A DNA stretch of 51,911 nt, taken from Gammaproteobacteria bacterium CG11_big_fil_rev_8_21_14_0_20_46_22 (GTDB lineage Bacteria; Pseudomonadota; Gammaproteobacteria; UBA12402). The stretch spans positions 1 to 51,911 of the forward strand of contig PCWT01000049.1 of assembly GCA_002796245.1 (NCBI GenBank), written 5' to 3'. Position 1 is the first letter of the stretch; the number at the start of each line of letters is the position of its first letter. A program made the position numbers and the translations under genes. Positions 42,460 through 51,911 of this stretch are shown one piece after another. Under the pieces are notes generated by a model. It was not told where the DNA came from. It did no database searches and worked only from the letters and a program-made list of their open reading frames with translations.

Positions 42460-43464
42460 ATGCCACAATCAGGCCAGAAACCTTACGGAGCCAGGCCCTC
42501 GTTGAACAATCTGCTACTTGACCACGCGTTTAAACTCAAACCCCACGATAATCAACGCCTGTCTGCCCTCTGCGGCCCTGCTGAAGAAAACATCAACTTC
42601 ATCGAAAAGCACCTAGGGGTCACCATAAACCACCGAGGCCACCGCTTTAATATACAGGGTGATGATCGCCAGGCCATCGAGCAAGCCGCTCACGTGCTGG
42701 AAGCTCTCTACGCCGAAACTGAAAACGGTGAAGATATCGTCAAAGAGTCCATCCACCTCGCGCTCAAAGAAGACCCTGCCACACCGGCAGAAAAGGACAT
42801 CACTTTACGCACCGAACGCGGGCTAATTCGTGCACGCACACCGACCCAAAAAGCTTATTTAGAACGTATTTTTGACCATGCGATTAATTTTGGCATTGGC
42901 CCTGCCGGCACGGGTAAAACCTTTCTGGCCGTGGCTTGCGCGGTCGACGCCCTTCAAAAGCACTTGGTTCAGCGCTTGATTTTAGTGCGCCCCGCCGTTG
43001 AGGCCGGTGAAAAGCTCGGGTTCTTACCCGGTGACTTAAGCCAGAAGGTCGATCCTTACTTGCGGCCCATTTACGATGCGCTTTATGAACTCTTGGGCTT
43101 TGAAAATGTCGGCAAACTCATTGCGAACAATGTGATAGAAATCGCCCCGCTCGCCTACATGCGTGGTCGCACCTTGAATGATGCCTTTATTATTTTGGAT
43201 GAAGCACAAAACTCGACGAAAGACCAAATGAAAATGTTTTTAACACGCATTGGCTTTGGATCCAAGGCGGTGATCACCGGCGACGTAACCCAAATTGATC
43301 TGGCCAAAAACCAGCCGTCTGGCCTGACTCACGTGATGCATATTTTACCGGGTGTAAACAATGTGAGCTTTACCCGGTTTAGTGCGAAAGATGTGGTCCG
43401 GCATCCTGTGGTGCAAAGCATTATCCGTGCGTATGAAAAAGATGAACATGAACACCGAGCTTGA
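42460..43464 (+). CDS. ybeZ: PhoH-like ATPase (YbeZ)
   Basis: A 334-residue PhoH-family ATPase. Walker A FGIGPAGTGKTFLAVA, VRPAVEAGEKLGFLPGDLSQK, Walker B FIILDEAQNST and ITGDVTQIDL are characteristic, with an N-terminal KH-like region. It partners with YbeY in ribosome maturation and RNA quality control. It overlaps ybeY by about 20 bp. No good Shine-Dalgarno is seen at 42460, so the exact start is open. Confidence 0.92.
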   Translation: MPQSGQKPYGARPSLNNLLLDHAFKLKPHDNQRLSALCGPAEENINFIEKHLGVTINHRGHRFNIQGDDRQAIEQAAHVLEALYAETENGEDIVKESIHLALKEDPATPAEKDITLRTERGLIRARTPTQKAYLERIFDHAINFGIGPAGTGKTFLAVACAVDALQKHLVQRLILVRPAVEAGEKLGFLPGDLSQKVDPYLRPIYDALYELLGFENVGKLIANNVIEIAPLAYMRGRTLNDAFIILDEAQNSTKDQMKMFLTRIGFGSKAVITGDVTQIDLAKNQPSGLTHVMHILPGVNNVSFTRFSAKDVVRHPVVQSIIRAYEKDEHEHRA

Positions 43465-43918
43465 TTTACAACTCGCAGTTGAAGCAGACACACCTTCAAA
43501 GCAAGATTTCCAAACCTGGGTCGATTTAGCCAACGAGCAAAAACAGCCGGCCAGTGTGTGTTTGCGTATTTGCTCAAGCAATGAGATTCAAACACTTAAC
43601 AAAACGTATCGACAAAAAGACAAACCCACGAATGTCTTATCATTCGCTTATACGCTTGAAGGCGACAGCCCAAGCCCTGAAGATGAGCCACCGCATTTGG
43701 GTGATATTATTATTTGTGATGATGTCGTGAAACAAGAGGCCTGCAAGCAGCATAAGTCCAAACACGATCATTATGCGCACATGGTGATTCATGGCATGTT
43801 GCATTTACAAGGTTATAATCATATTCAAGATGATGAAGCGCGTATCATGGAAGCACGCGAAGTGGATTTATTAAGGAATTTAGGCATCAAAAACCCTTAC
43901 GAGGAGCACAATGAGTAA
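43442..43918 (+). CDS. ybeY: Endoribonuclease YbeY
   Basis: A 158-residue zinc endoribonuclease for 16S rRNA 3' maturation and 70S quality control. The metal motif HGMLHLQGYNH (H3-x5-H-type) and NKTYRQKDKPTNVLSF are standard. Starts within the end of phoH at ATG 43442 (or 43448). It overlaps corC by 8 bp. Confidence 0.92.
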   Translation: MNMNTELDLQLAVEADTPSKQDFQTWVDLANEQKQPASVCLRICSSNEIQTLNKTYRQKDKPTNVLSFAYTLEGDSPSPEDEPPHLGDIIICDDVVKQEACKQHKSKHDHYAHMVIHGMLHLQGYNHIQDDEARIMEAREVDLLRNLGIKNPYEEHNE

Positions 43919-44759
43919 CACACCATCCAAAGGTTTACTGGAACGGTTTATGGGCATGCTATCAGGCAGTGACGAACCGAAAAACCGCGCAGAGCTGATC
44001 GACATTTTAGAAGACGCAGAGAAAAATCGACTGCTCAAGCATGACGCGATGGAAATGATTCGTGGTGCAATCACCGTAGCGGATCGTCGTGTGGAAGATG
44101 TGATGATCACCCGCTCGCAAATGGTCACGCTCGAAATGGACAAGCCCTTACCTGAACTTTTGAATGTAATGATTGAAAGCGGTCATTCGCGCTTTCCGGT
44201 GATAGGCAAAGATATCGAGGATGTGCGCGGCCTATTGCTCGCTAAAGATGTTTTGCGTTATTTCGTACTGCATGAACACGAAGGCTTTGATTTACACACC
44301 CTGCTCCGCCCCGTGGTCACCGTGCCAGAGAGTAAGCGCTTAGACATGGCGCTAAAAGAATTTCGCGCGAATCACACGCACATGGCGTTAGTGGCCGATG
44401 AGCATGGTGTGATTTCTGGTTTATTGACGATTGAAGATATTCTCGAACAAATTGTCGGTAATATTGAAGATGAACATGATCTCGAAGACGATGAGCCTGA
44501 AAAAATTCGACAAGCGTCAACATCACACTATATCGTTGATGCACTGACAGAAATCGAAGATTTTAACACTTACTTTGATGCCGAACTTCCAACAGATGAG
44601 TTCGACACCATCGGCGGCTTGGTCACGCATCGCTTAGGGCATGTGCCTCAAAAAGGTGAACACTGCACCCTCAAAGGCTTAAAGTTTCAAGTGATCAACG
44701 CTGATGAACGTCGCGTCTTGCAGCTCAGCCTGCATCATAACCGCGACAGTGAAAACTAA
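43911..44759 (+). CDS. corC: CorC/YbeX-family CBS-domain protein
   Basis: A 282-residue cytosolic protein with two CBS domains (RVEDVMITRSQMVTLEMD, then GVISGLLTIEDILEQIVGNIEDEHD) and a C-terminal CorC_HlyC domain (FDTIGGLVTHRLGHVPQKGE). Linked to Mg/Co homeostasis and, with YbeZ/YbeY, to ribosome assembly. In E. coli it is followed by lnt; here mrdA follows after 10 bp. Confidence 0.92.
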   Translation: MSNTPSKGLLERFMGMLSGSDEPKNRAELIDILEDAEKNRLLKHDAMEMIRGAITVADRRVEDVMITRSQMVTLEMDKPLPELLNVMIESGHSRFPVIGKDIEDVRGLLLAKDVLRYFVLHEHEGFDLHTLLRPVVTVPESKRLDMALKEFRANHTHMALVADEHGVISGLLTIEDILEQIVGNIEDEHDLEDDEPEKIRQASTSHYIVDALTEIEDFNTYFDAELPTDEFDTIGGLVTHRLGHVPQKGEHCTLKGLKFQVINADERRVLQLSLHHNRDSEN

Positions 44760-44769
44760 GCTCTAAACG

Positions 44770-46620
44770 ATGATAAAAAAGTTCGCGATCAAAAATCGCT
44801 TGCGTGAAGCAAGATTATTTAAGCGTCGCTTATGGGTGGTTGCGATTATTATTGCATTGCTCATTTTAGCTATCATCGTGCGTCTTGTGTATTTGCAAAT
44901 CGACCAACACCGTTACTACACCACACTCTCGCGCCATAACCAAATTGCACTACGCCCTATCCCACCACGCCGTGGCCTGATCGATGATAGCAACGGCGTA
45001 TTACTCGCTAAAAATACACCGGTATTCAGCCTCATGGTCAAACGCGATCAGCTCGGCCAGTTCAAGTCGGAACTGGCGATCTTACAAACCTTGATACCCA
45101 TCTCCGACACCGAACTTAAGCAATACCAAAAAGAAGCCAGGCAACGCCCCCGCTATGAATGGGTGCCCATCAAAGAAAAACTCAGCGAGCAGCAAGTCGC
45201 GATATTTTCAGTAAACCGCTATCGCCTGCCCGGTTTTTCCATACAAGCACGGCTAATGCGCGAGTACCCCACCGCCGAGACCTGCGCGAATGTCGTCGGC
45301 TATGTCGGGCGAATTAATCCCGATGACCTTTTAAAAATTGACCCTTCCAATTACGCCGCCACCAACTACATTGGCAAGCGAGGCATTGAGCGATACTTTG
45401 AATCACAACTGCATGGCAAAGTCGGCTATAAGGAAGTGGAAACGACATCAGACGGCACGACAGTGCGTGACATGGGTAAAGTGCCCGCACAATCTGGTGT
45501 GAATCTGACCCTCACGATCGATAGCAGTTTACAAAAAGCGATGATCAAGGATTTTGGCACACTACGAGGCGCAGCGGTCGCCATCAATCCACAAAACGGC
45601 AAGGTGCTGGCTTTAGTCAGTAATCCAACCTACGACCCTAACCTCTTTGTGAAAGGTATCAGCGCTAGCGATTATGCAAAACTGCAAAATAATAGCGACA
45701 GACCCTTGTATAACCGCGCCATATCGGGTCTTTATGCGCCCGGCTCAACCATCAAGCCTTTTTTTGCGCTGCAAGGTTTAGACACCGGCGCAATCACACC
45801 CGAGACAAAGGTCTACGACCGAGGTTGGTTTCGGCTGAAAGGCACCCATCACATTTATCACAACTGGGATCGTGGCGGCTTTGGCTGGGTGAATTTACAC
45901 GACGCGATTGTCTTATCGGATGATATCTATTTCTACCAGCTTGCTCACACCATGGGCATTAAGAAAATGGAAGACATACTAAGGCAATTTGGGTTTGGTA
46001 CCAAAACCGGCATTGAGCTAGCTGACGAGGCAAACGGTGTCATACCCTCGCCCCAGTATAAAATGGGCTTAACCGGCCAATCCTGGTACGAAGGTGACAC
46101 CGTAATCACCGGTATCGGCCAAGGGTATATGCAAGTGACCCCGCTGCAATTGGCAGAAGCCACCGCCACACTCGCCATGCATGGCAAGCGCTTTCAACCA
46201 CAATTGCTTAAACAGTATCAAATAGCGGGCAATCCTGTGACCGTGGTGACACCTAAACCTTTGCCGCCTGTCACATTAAATAACGCTAAAGATTGGGATA
46301 TTGTCATTCAAGCGATGCAATCGGTGGTTAGCTCGCCTCGTGGCACCGGCTTTCGCTTCGGCAAAACACCGTATACGGTGGCCGCCAAAACCGGTACGGC
46401 ACAAGTCTATACGCTCAAAAATGACGAACAAGATAATCGCCTGTTACCCGAGCGCGAGCGCGATAATTCCTTTTTTATCGCTTTCGCACCCGTTGACCAC
46501 CCGCAAATTGCCCTGGCCGTTGCGGTGGAAAACAACCCCGACGCACCAGTGATCGCACGAAAAATTATGGACTATTATCTGTTAACTCAGCATCATTGGC
46601 AGCCACAAGGGTCACACTAA
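44770..46620 (+). CDS. mrdA: Penicillin-binding protein 2 (elongasome transpeptidase)
   Basis: A 616-residue class B PBP. A cytosolic N-terminus and one membrane anchor (LWVVAIIIALLILAIIVRLVYL) precede the pedestal domain starting RPIPPRRGLIDDSNG. The transpeptidase has SxxK in YAPGSTIKPFFAL, SDD in VLSDDIYFYQLAH and KTG in VAAKTGTAQVY. It cross-links lateral wall peptidoglycan with RodA, encoded next with a one-base overlap. Confidence 0.94.
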   Translation: MIKKFAIKNRLREARLFKRRLWVVAIIIALLILAIIVRLVYLQIDQHRYYTTLSRHNQIALRPIPPRRGLIDDSNGVLLAKNTPVFSLMVKRDQLGQFKSELAILQTLIPISDTELKQYQKEARQRPRYEWVPIKEKLSEQQVAIFSVNRYRLPGFSIQARLMREYPTAETCANVVGYVGRINPDDLLKIDPSNYAATNYIGKRGIERYFESQLHGKVGYKEVETTSDGTTVRDMGKVPAQSGVNLTLTIDSSLQKAMIKDFGTLRGAAVAINPQNGKVLALVSNPTYDPNLFVKGISASDYAKLQNNSDRPLYNRAISGLYAPGSTIKPFFALQGLDTGAITPETKVYDRGWFRLKGTHHIYHNWDRGGFGWVNLHDAIVLSDDIYFYQLAHTMGIKKMEDILRQFGFGTKTGIELADEANGVIPSPQYKMGLTGQSWYEGDTVITGIGQGYMQVTPLQLAEATATLAMHGKRFQPQLLKQYQIAGNPVTVVTPKPLPPVTLNNAKDWDIVIQAMQSVVSSPRGTGFRFGKTPYTVAAKTGTAQVYTLKNDEQDNRLLPERERDNSFFIAFAPVDHPQIALAVAVENNPDAPVIARKIMDYYLLTQHHWQPQGSH

Positions 46621-47756
46621 TGTCACTTTTCAGCCAATTACAGCGTAAAAAACAAGATAGCGGCACACAGTATCGCACCTGGCTACAAGTGCTGCACATT
46701 GATCTTATTTTATTGCTGAGCTTACTCGCGCTAATTTTTTTTGGCTTTTTTGTGCTTTATAGTGCGAGCAATCAAGACTTCTCGATTGTAACTTCGCAAT
46801 TAGGCCACATTGTGTTTGCCTTGGTTTTATTATTCCTTTTAGCACAAGTACCGCCGCACTTTTATCAACGCCTAGCGCCGATTTTATACGGGATTAGCGT
46901 ATTTTCTTTGTTACTGGTATTACTTATCGGCCATGAAAGTTTAGGTGCCAAACGTTGGCTAGGCTTTGGTTTTTTTCGATTCCAACCGTCGGATTTAATT
47001 TTATTGTCCTTGCCCATGATGCTGGCTTGGTTTTTTTCCTACCGCCCCTTACCGCCCAATTTAAAAGAAGTCTTGGTCAGCCTCGTCATCATCATGGTGC
47101 CTGTATTGCTGACGGCCAAAGAGCCTGACCTGGGTTCCGCGATTTTAATTTTAAGCACGGGCTGCATATTACTCTTGCTCGCCGGCATAAGTTGGCGCTG
47201 GGTCTTTGTCGCTTTGATTTTAGCGCTGATTGCGGCGCCCGTGCTGTGGCATGGCATGCATGTGTATCAAAAAGAGCGGGTGCTGACATTTTTAAACCCT
47301 GAGCGCGACCCATTAGGTGCAGGCTATCACATTATTCAATCGAAAATTGCCATTGGCTCGGGTGGTTTCTTGGGCAAAGGTTGGCTTAATGGCACGCAAT
47401 CGCACCTGCACTTTTTACCCGAGCACGCCACCGACTTTATCTTTGCCGTGTGCGCTGAAGAATTTGGCTTAATTGGCTGCTTATTTTTACTATTGCTTTA
47501 CAGCATTATCATTGCTCGCTGTTTAATCATTACCTTAAATGCTCAAGACACCTTTTCCAGGCTTTTAGCCGGCAGCTTAGCCGGGTTGTTTTTTCTTTCG
47601 ATGTTTATCAACATCGGCATGGTCAGTGGTATACTGCCCGTGGTGGGGTTGCCGTTACCCATGATTAGTTACGGCGGCACCTCGATGTTAACCCTGATGG
47701 CAAGCTTCGGTATTTTGATGTCGATACAAAGCCACCGTAAATTATTGTCGCAGTAA
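46620..47756 (+). CDS. mrdB: Rod shape-determining peptidoglycan polymerase RodA
   Basis: A 378-residue SEDS-family glycosyltransferase with about ten membrane helices. SLGAKRWLGFGFFRFQPSDLILLSLP, KEPDLGSAILI, the extracellular PERDPLGAGYHIIQSKIAIGSGGFLGKGWLNGTQSHLHFLPEHATDFIF with the essential Asp, and PVVGLPLPMISYGGTSML are hallmark sequences. The start at 46620 forms TAATG with mrdA. Confidence 0.94.
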   Translation: MSLFSQLQRKKQDSGTQYRTWLQVLHIDLILLLSLLALIFFGFFVLYSASNQDFSIVTSQLGHIVFALVLLFLLAQVPPHFYQRLAPILYGISVFSLLLVLLIGHESLGAKRWLGFGFFRFQPSDLILLSLPMMLAWFFSYRPLPPNLKEVLVSLVIIMVPVLLTAKEPDLGSAILILSTGCILLLLAGISWRWVFVALILALIAAPVLWHGMHVYQKERVLTFLNPERDPLGAGYHIIQSKIAIGSGGFLGKGWLNGTQSHLHFLPEHATDFIFAVCAEEFGLIGCLFLLLLYSIIIARCLIITLNAQDTFSRLLAGSLAGLFFLSMFINIGMVSGILPVVGLPLPMISYGGTSMLTLMASFGILMSIQSHRKLLSQ

Positions 47757-47762
47757 GCCGTG

Positions 47763-48776
47763 ATGCTCCAGAAACTTAAACAGCTCATCACCTGCTTCAT
47801 CGGGCTAAGCATGGCAACCGCTTTATTCGCCAGCACCCAGCAAGAAACCGATAAACAACACTTCATTAATTACATGGTCAGGCATTATCACGTTTCACGC
47901 CCCATGGTGACTCGCGCCATTGAGCAAGCTCAATACCGCGCCAGCGTTTTGCAAAAAATGCGTCAGCCCTTCGAAAGTAAGCCTTGGTACGAATATCAAA
48001 AAGCCCTGATCTCGCCAACACGCGTCACACAAGGCGTGGCATTCTGGAAGAAAAACATCGACACACTGCAGTTTATGTTCAACCAGTTTCATGTGCCGTC
48101 TAAGGTTATCGTGGGCATTTTAGGCATTGAAACACGTTATGGCATGAATCAAGGCAGCTACAAAGTCATCAATGCCCTAGTCACTTTAAGCTTTTACTAC
48201 CCTGCCCGCACGAAGTTCTTCCAGACACAGCTGGCTGAATTTATTTTGTATTGCGAAAAAAACCACATCAAAACAGACTCGGTCTTAGGCTCCTATGCCG
48301 GTGCGATTGGCCAAGCGCAGTTTATGCCAACGAGTATTTCAGCCTACGCTGTTAGCGCGAAAAAAACAGGCGATATCGATTTATCTCACAACGTCGGCGA
48401 TGTGATTGCCTCTGTGTCTAACTTTTTATCCAAGCAAGGCTGGCGCCCCGACCAAGCCATCGCCACATTGGCGAGATTTAAAGATACCAAAGCACTCGCG
48501 TATGTCAAAAAACACGATGCCCACAAGCGACTAAGCTTATTAGCCTGGGAAAAATTGGGGGTGTACCCTAAAGTGCCGCTACACATGAAAGACAAAGCGA
48601 TTAAAGCGCGCTTGATGGCTATGCCTTTAAAAAAGGGAACAGAATACTGGCTCACGTTTTACAATTTTGATGTTATCAAGCATTACAATCCTAGTAATAA
48701 TTATGCGCTCGCCGTTGTATTACTCGGCACAGCGATACAAGATCAACTCTTAAAAGAAGGCTACATAAAAACATGA
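47763..48776 (+). CDS. mltB: Membrane-bound lytic murein transglycosylase B-like
   Basis: A 337-residue lytic transglycosylase. The signal sequence has no clear lipobox (TALFAST), so it may be soluble in the periplasm. The catalytic Glu is in GILGIETRYGMNQGSYKVINALVTL, followed by GSYAGAIGQAQFMPTSI and SVSNFLSKQGWRPDQ. It cleaves glycan strands to 1,6-anhydro ends. I use ATG 47763; a GTG lies one codon upstream. It overlaps rlpA by 4 bp. Confidence 0.9.
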   Translation: MLQKLKQLITCFIGLSMATALFASTQQETDKQHFINYMVRHYHVSRPMVTRAIEQAQYRASVLQKMRQPFESKPWYEYQKALISPTRVTQGVAFWKKNIDTLQFMFNQFHVPSKVIVGILGIETRYGMNQGSYKVINALVTLSFYYPARTKFFQTQLAEFILYCEKNHIKTDSVLGSYAGAIGQAQFMPTSISAYAVSAKKTGDIDLSHNVGDVIASVSNFLSKQGWRPDQAIATLARFKDTKALAYVKKHDAHKRLSLLAWEKLGVYPKVPLHMKDKAIKARLMAMPLKKGTEYWLTFYNFDVIKHYNPSNNYALAVVLLGTAIQDQLLKEGYIKT

Positions 48777-49525
48777 AATGGGTTTTACTCCTTTTATCAT
48801 TGACCCTGTGTGCCTGCAGCCAAGCGAAAGATGGCGCACCCAGTGGCACCGTGGATCTAAGCCAAGTGCATAACGCCAAACCTCGTATTCTTAAACGCAC
48901 AAGCTATGGCAACCCTAAGTCATACACCGTGCTCGGCAAAACCTACTACGTCTTAAAATCACCTTATGGTTATCACGCTGTGGGTTACGCGTCTTGGTAT
49001 GGCACCAAATTTAATGGCAAACTCACCTCATCCGGCGAGCGATACGATATGTACAAAATGACGGCTGCGAATAAAGTGCTGCCCGTACCATGCTACGTGA
49101 AAGTTACCAATATCGCCGCACATAAAACCATCATTGTTAAAGTCAATGACCGCGGGCCATTTCATGAAGATCGCATCATTGATTTATCCTACGTGGCAGC
49201 CTTAAAGCTAGGTATTGTAGGTCACGGCACAGCCATGGTCTCTGTAAGCGCGATTGACCCGCGCGAGAATGTAGCCAATCAAGGTTTGAAAACCTTATAC
49301 GTGCAGGCGGGCTCTTTTGCCGACAGCGCAAATGCTAAGCGCTTAAGCCTGAGATTGCAAAAATTGACGCATCAGCACACCGATATTGTACCGATCACGC
49401 TCAATGGAAAACGCTACAACCGCGTGTACCTCGGTCCACTTGACACGCTTGAGCAAGCGCTTACCATTGAGCGACAATTGAAATCGATAGGCATTAAGCA
49501 CCCTGTCACACTCACACACCTGTAA
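48773..49525 (+). CDS. rlpA: Endolytic transglycosylase RlpA-type lipoprotein
   Basis: A 250-residue rare lipoprotein [14 protein letters not shown] is a lipobox-like signal. The double-psi beta-barrel has [34 protein letters not shown] and [26 protein letters not shown], with catalytic-type His and Asp. A C-terminal SPOR domain ([21 protein letters not shown] ... [13 protein letters not shown]) binds denuded glycan at the septum. Confidence 0.92.
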   Translation: MKWVLLLLSLTLCACSQAKDGAPSGTVDLSQVHNAKPRILKRTSYGNPKSYTVLGKTYYVLKSPYGYHAVGYASWYGTKFNGKLTSSGERYDMYKMTAANKVLPVPCYVKVTNIAAHKTIIVKVNDRGPFHEDRIIDLSYVAALKLGIVGHGTAMVSVSAIDPRENVANQGLKTLYVQAGSFADSANAKRLSLRLQKLTHQHTDIVPITLNGKRYNRVYLGPLDTLEQALTIERQLKSIGIKHPVTLTHL

Positions 49526-49535
49526 AAGGATAAAC

Positions 49536-50357
49536 ATGAGCGCGCTACAAACCACCATCGAGCAAGCCTTTGAAAACCGTCACGCTATATCGCCGCACAC
49601 TGCAGACAACAAAACCAAACAAGCCGTAAAATCTGTCATCGATCTTTTGAATCACGGCAAGCTGCGCGTGGCCGAAAACATCGACGGCCAATGGCATTGC
49701 CATGAGTGGGTGAAAAAAGCTGTCTTGTTATCGTTTAGGCTATTTGACAACCACGTCATCGAACAAGGCTTTAGCCAGGCCTTTGACAAAGTGCCGTCAA
49801 AATACAGTGACTACACGGCTCATCAATTTGAAGAAGACAAAACCCGTGTTGTGCCGCCAGCCGCTATTCGACACGGTAGCTTTATTGGTAAAAACACCGT
49901 GATCATGCCTTCATTCGTAAACATTGGCGCCTACATTGACGAAGGTTGCCTAATTGACACCTGGGCCACCGTCGGCTCTTGTGCACAAATCGGTAAAAAC
50001 GTGCATTTGTCTGGCGGGGTGGGTATTGGCGGTGTATTAGAGCCTTTACAAGCCACGCCCACCATCATTGAAGACGATTGTTTTATCGGTGCGCGCTCTG
50101 AAATTGTTGAAGGCGTGATTATCGAAAAAGGCTCAGTGATCAGCATGGGGGTTTTCATCGGTCAAAGCACTAAAATTTATGATCGCATTAACGATACAGT
50201 GCTCTACGGTCGTGTGCCTGCAGGTAGCGTGGTCGTGCCCGGCACACTACCCGGCCATAATGGTAAATACCAACTGCAATGTGCCGTGATTGTAAAACGC
50301 GTGGATGAACAAACACGAAAAAAAACCAGCATCAATGACTTACTACGAGGCGACTAA
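49536..50357 (+). CDS. dapD: Tetrahydrodipicolinate N-succinyltransferase
   Basis: A 273-residue left-handed beta-helix acyltransferase, a trimer, of the succinylase branch of diaminopimelate synthesis. Hexapeptide repeats run through [46 protein letters not shown] and onward. AAGGA precedes the ATG. The stop overlaps the next start (TAATG). Its product leads to DapC then DapE, encoded two genes on. Confidence 0.95.
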   Translation: MSALQTTIEQAFENRHAISPHTADNKTKQAVKSVIDLLNHGKLRVAENIDGQWHCHEWVKKAVLLSFRLFDNHVIEQGFSQAFDKVPSKYSDYTAHQFEEDKTRVVPPAAIRHGSFIGKNTVIMPSFVNIGAYIDEGCLIDTWATVGSCAQIGKNVHLSGGVGIGGVLEPLQATPTIIEDDCFIGARSEIVEGVIIEKGSVISMGVFIGQSTKIYDRINDTVLYGRVPAGSVVVPGTLPGHNGKYQLQCAVIVKRVDEQTRKKTSINDLLRGD

Positions 50358-50710
50358 TGTTTATTTTGTACGGGATTAAACATTGCGACACAGTAAAAAA
50401 AGCACTCGCATTTTTACAAGAGCACGAATGTGAATGTCGTTTTCACGATGTGCGTGCTGACGGCATTGACGAAGCGCTCATCAACACCTGGTTGCATTTT
50501 GTGAGCTGGGAAACTTTAGTGAATACGAAATCAAAAACCTGGCAAGGACTGTCGACCTCTGAAAAACAAGGCTTAAACGAACAAAGAGCCGTGCATTTAA
50601 TTTGCCAGCACCCGACGTTACTCAAACGCCCCGTGTTGAACACCGGCAAAAACGTGCTAGTGGGATTTGATTCATCATTGTATTTTAAGGCTATCGATGA
50701 GAACCGTTAA
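50357..50710 (+). CDS. yffB: ArsC/Spx-like YffB protein
   Basis: A 117-residue thioredoxin-fold protein: YGIKHCDTVKKALAFLQEH with a single N-terminal Cys, FHDVRADGIDEALINTWL, and KRPVL near the end. The true arsenate reductase Arg triad is not complete, and this gene is commonly found between dapD and dapE without known function. Overlaps both neighbours. Confidence 0.88.
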   Translation: MFILYGIKHCDTVKKALAFLQEHECECRFHDVRADGIDEALINTWLHFVSWETLVNTKSKTWQGLSTSEKQGLNEQRAVHLICQHPTLLKRPVLNTGKNVLVGFDSSLYFKAIDENR

Positions 50711-51839
50711 GGCTTTAACACACGCATTGATCGCTTGCGAGTCTGTGACACCCGATGACGCAGGTTGCCATACCCTGATTGAAAAGGAACTCGCGCTGGC
50801 AGGTTTTCGCTGCGAGCACCTTGATCACGCTAGCGTTAAAAACCTCTGGGCCACACACGGTAACGGCGCCCCCTATTTTGTGTTTGCCGGGCATAGCGAC
50901 GTAGTACCACCGGGCGATTTAGACTTGTGGCACACACCCCCGTTTGAACCCACAGAAAAAGATGGCCTGCTTTATGGCCGTGGTGCCTGCGATATGAAAG
51001 CTGCCTTAGCGGCCATGGTGTGCGCCGCACGGGATTATGCAAAGGCGAACCCCAATCATCCTGGCACGATTGCGCTTCTGATCACGAGTGACGAAGAAGG
51101 CCCTGCCGAGCACGGCACGCGCCATGCCGTGGAAATATTGCAATCACGTGGCATTCAGTTTGATTGCTGCATTATTGGTGAACCCAGCTCATCTGAGCGA
51201 CTGGCCGACACGATCAAAATCGGTCGACGCGGTTCTTTGCATGCTGACATTCAGCTTATTGGGCAAAGTGGGCACGTCGCCTACCCTGAGACCGTGAATA
51301 ACCCGGCTCATCTTGCGGCAGGCTTTATTCAAGCTTTGTGCAATGAACGCTGGGACAATAAAACACTCGAGGCTTTTCCTGCAACGAGTTTACAAATCAC
51401 CTCACTGGCATCACACAGTAGTGCGGGTAATACCACACCCGAAACAGCACACATACACATCAATTGGCGCTATTCGCCCGCCACCTCAAGCGGCGCCATT
51501 GCCGCTCGTGTGGAAGCGATTGCAGACTCGCTTAATCTATATATCAAAACCGAATGGAAAACATCAGCTGAGCCCTTTATGACAACGCGGGAAAGTGATT
51601 TTATTTCGCAAGTGCAAAACGCTTGCGAACAACACACTGGCTATCACCCTGTGCTTTCCACCAGCGGCGGCACCTCTGACGGACGATTTATTCGCGCAAT
51701 ATGTAGCAACCTTGTAGAGCTTGGCATGGTTAATAAAACGATCCATCAAATTAATGAGCATATTCCCGAAAAAGACATTGAGGTTTTGAAAGCCATTTAT
51801 TTCACGATATTGCTCAATGTCTCACGGTTGTCCCATTAA
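50697..51839 (+). CDS. dapE: Succinyl-diaminopimelate desuccinylase
   Basis: A 380-residue M20 zinc hydrolase releasing LL-diaminopimelate. GHSDVVPPGDLDLWHTPPFEP (first ligand His), GRGACDMKAALAAMV (bridging Asp), ITSDEEGPAEHGT (catalytic Glu pair) and the C-terminal His in EHIPEKDI are seen. The start at 50697 overlaps yffB by 14 bp. With lysC and dapD it supplies lysine and wall cross-links. Confidence 0.94.
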   Translation: MRTVKALTHALIACESVTPDDAGCHTLIEKELALAGFRCEHLDHASVKNLWATHGNGAPYFVFAGHSDVVPPGDLDLWHTPPFEPTEKDGLLYGRGACDMKAALAAMVCAARDYAKANPNHPGTIALLITSDEEGPAEHGTRHAVEILQSRGIQFDCCIIGEPSSSERLADTIKIGRRGSLHADIQLIGQSGHVAYPETVNNPAHLAAGFIQALCNERWDNKTLEAFPATSLQITSLASHSSAGNTTPETAHIHINWRYSPATSSGAIAARVEAIADSLNLYIKTEWKTSAEPFMTTRESDFISQVQNACEQHTGYHPVLSTSGGTSDGRFIRAICSNLVELGMVNKTIHQINEHIPEKDIEVLKAIYFTILLNVSRLSH

Positions 51840-51911
51840 AAATATTTTGCTCAACTTAACCACAAACGTTCAGTTTTGAGGCGAGGTTGGGCGGAAATTT
51901 GATGAGAAAAC

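Noticed and set aside
1-51911. CRISPR array, rRNA operon or prophage
   Set aside because: No regularly spaced repeats, rRNA sequence or phage structural block was seen; the VgrG-like gene stands alone among pilin-like genes.
51840-51911. Possible gene start at the right edge
   Set aside because: Only 72 bp remain and no convincing frame or site is visible.

Overview
The window is a chromosomal stretch of a Gammaproteobacterium. Gene content and order (alaS-lysC-csrA; dapD-yffB-dapE; phoH-ybeY-corC-mrdA-mrdB-mltB-rlpA; a DedA-PAP2-LssY fusion; a PmrAB-like two-component pair; several unknown proteins that look like host-interaction factors) point to the order Legionellales (Legionella/Coxiella relatives). 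This is inference from gene content; I cannot name the species.

Layout. 1-1270: a probable IS481-type end, tRNA-Arg(ACG), a beta-hydroxyacid dehydrogenase and tRNA-Ser(GCU). 1414-6538: the most unusual region, a lasso-peptide cluster of the paeninodin type: cyclase (C), two very short precursor genes that I found by hand translation, a nucleotidyltransferase (N), an HPr-kinase-like peptide kinase (K) and a leader protease (B2). A decayed DUF4143 ATPase remnant lies beside the cyclase, and a 167-bp MITE-like element abuts the start of N. No RRE (B1) or exporter (D) is visible. 6598-12657: DUF1275 membrane protein, a papain-fold-like unknown protein, csrA, lysC, alaS and a small conserved protein. 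12766-17594: pepN and a PmrAB/QseBC-like pair. 17582-19764: an overlapping four-gene operon joining a VgrG-like spike protein to three pseudopilin-like proteins, two of them tiny. 19819-31813: housekeeping genes (KASIII-like, yciO, yciB, bolA, prmB, an RND efflux pair, gpsA, ribH, MFS, DEAD-box helicase). 31993-37866: dacA, ybeD, dedA-PAP2-lssY, sohB, murB. 37881-42294: two unknown genes that may encode secreted effectors, one behind a PmrA-box-like promoter and one with an E-rich C-terminus, around miaB and ghrA. 42460-51839: phoH-ybeY-corC-mrdA-mrdB-mltB-rlpA (RNA quality control and cell elongation), then dapD-yffB-dapE (diaminopimelate/lysine synthesis).

How they work together. In the lasso locus, B2 would cut the leader, C would close the macrolactam on the Asp at core position 8 (or 7, depending on the cut site), and K would phosphorylate the C-terminal Ser that both precursors carry; N is an associated tailoring candidate. 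One precursor lacks a normal start codon, and B1 and D are missing, so the pathway is either degenerate or completed elsewhere in the genome. Cell-wall genes (murB, dacA, mrdA, mrdB, mltB, rlpA, dapD, dapE) are heavily represented. The PmrAB-like pair may control the PmrA-box gene at 37950 on the same stretch.
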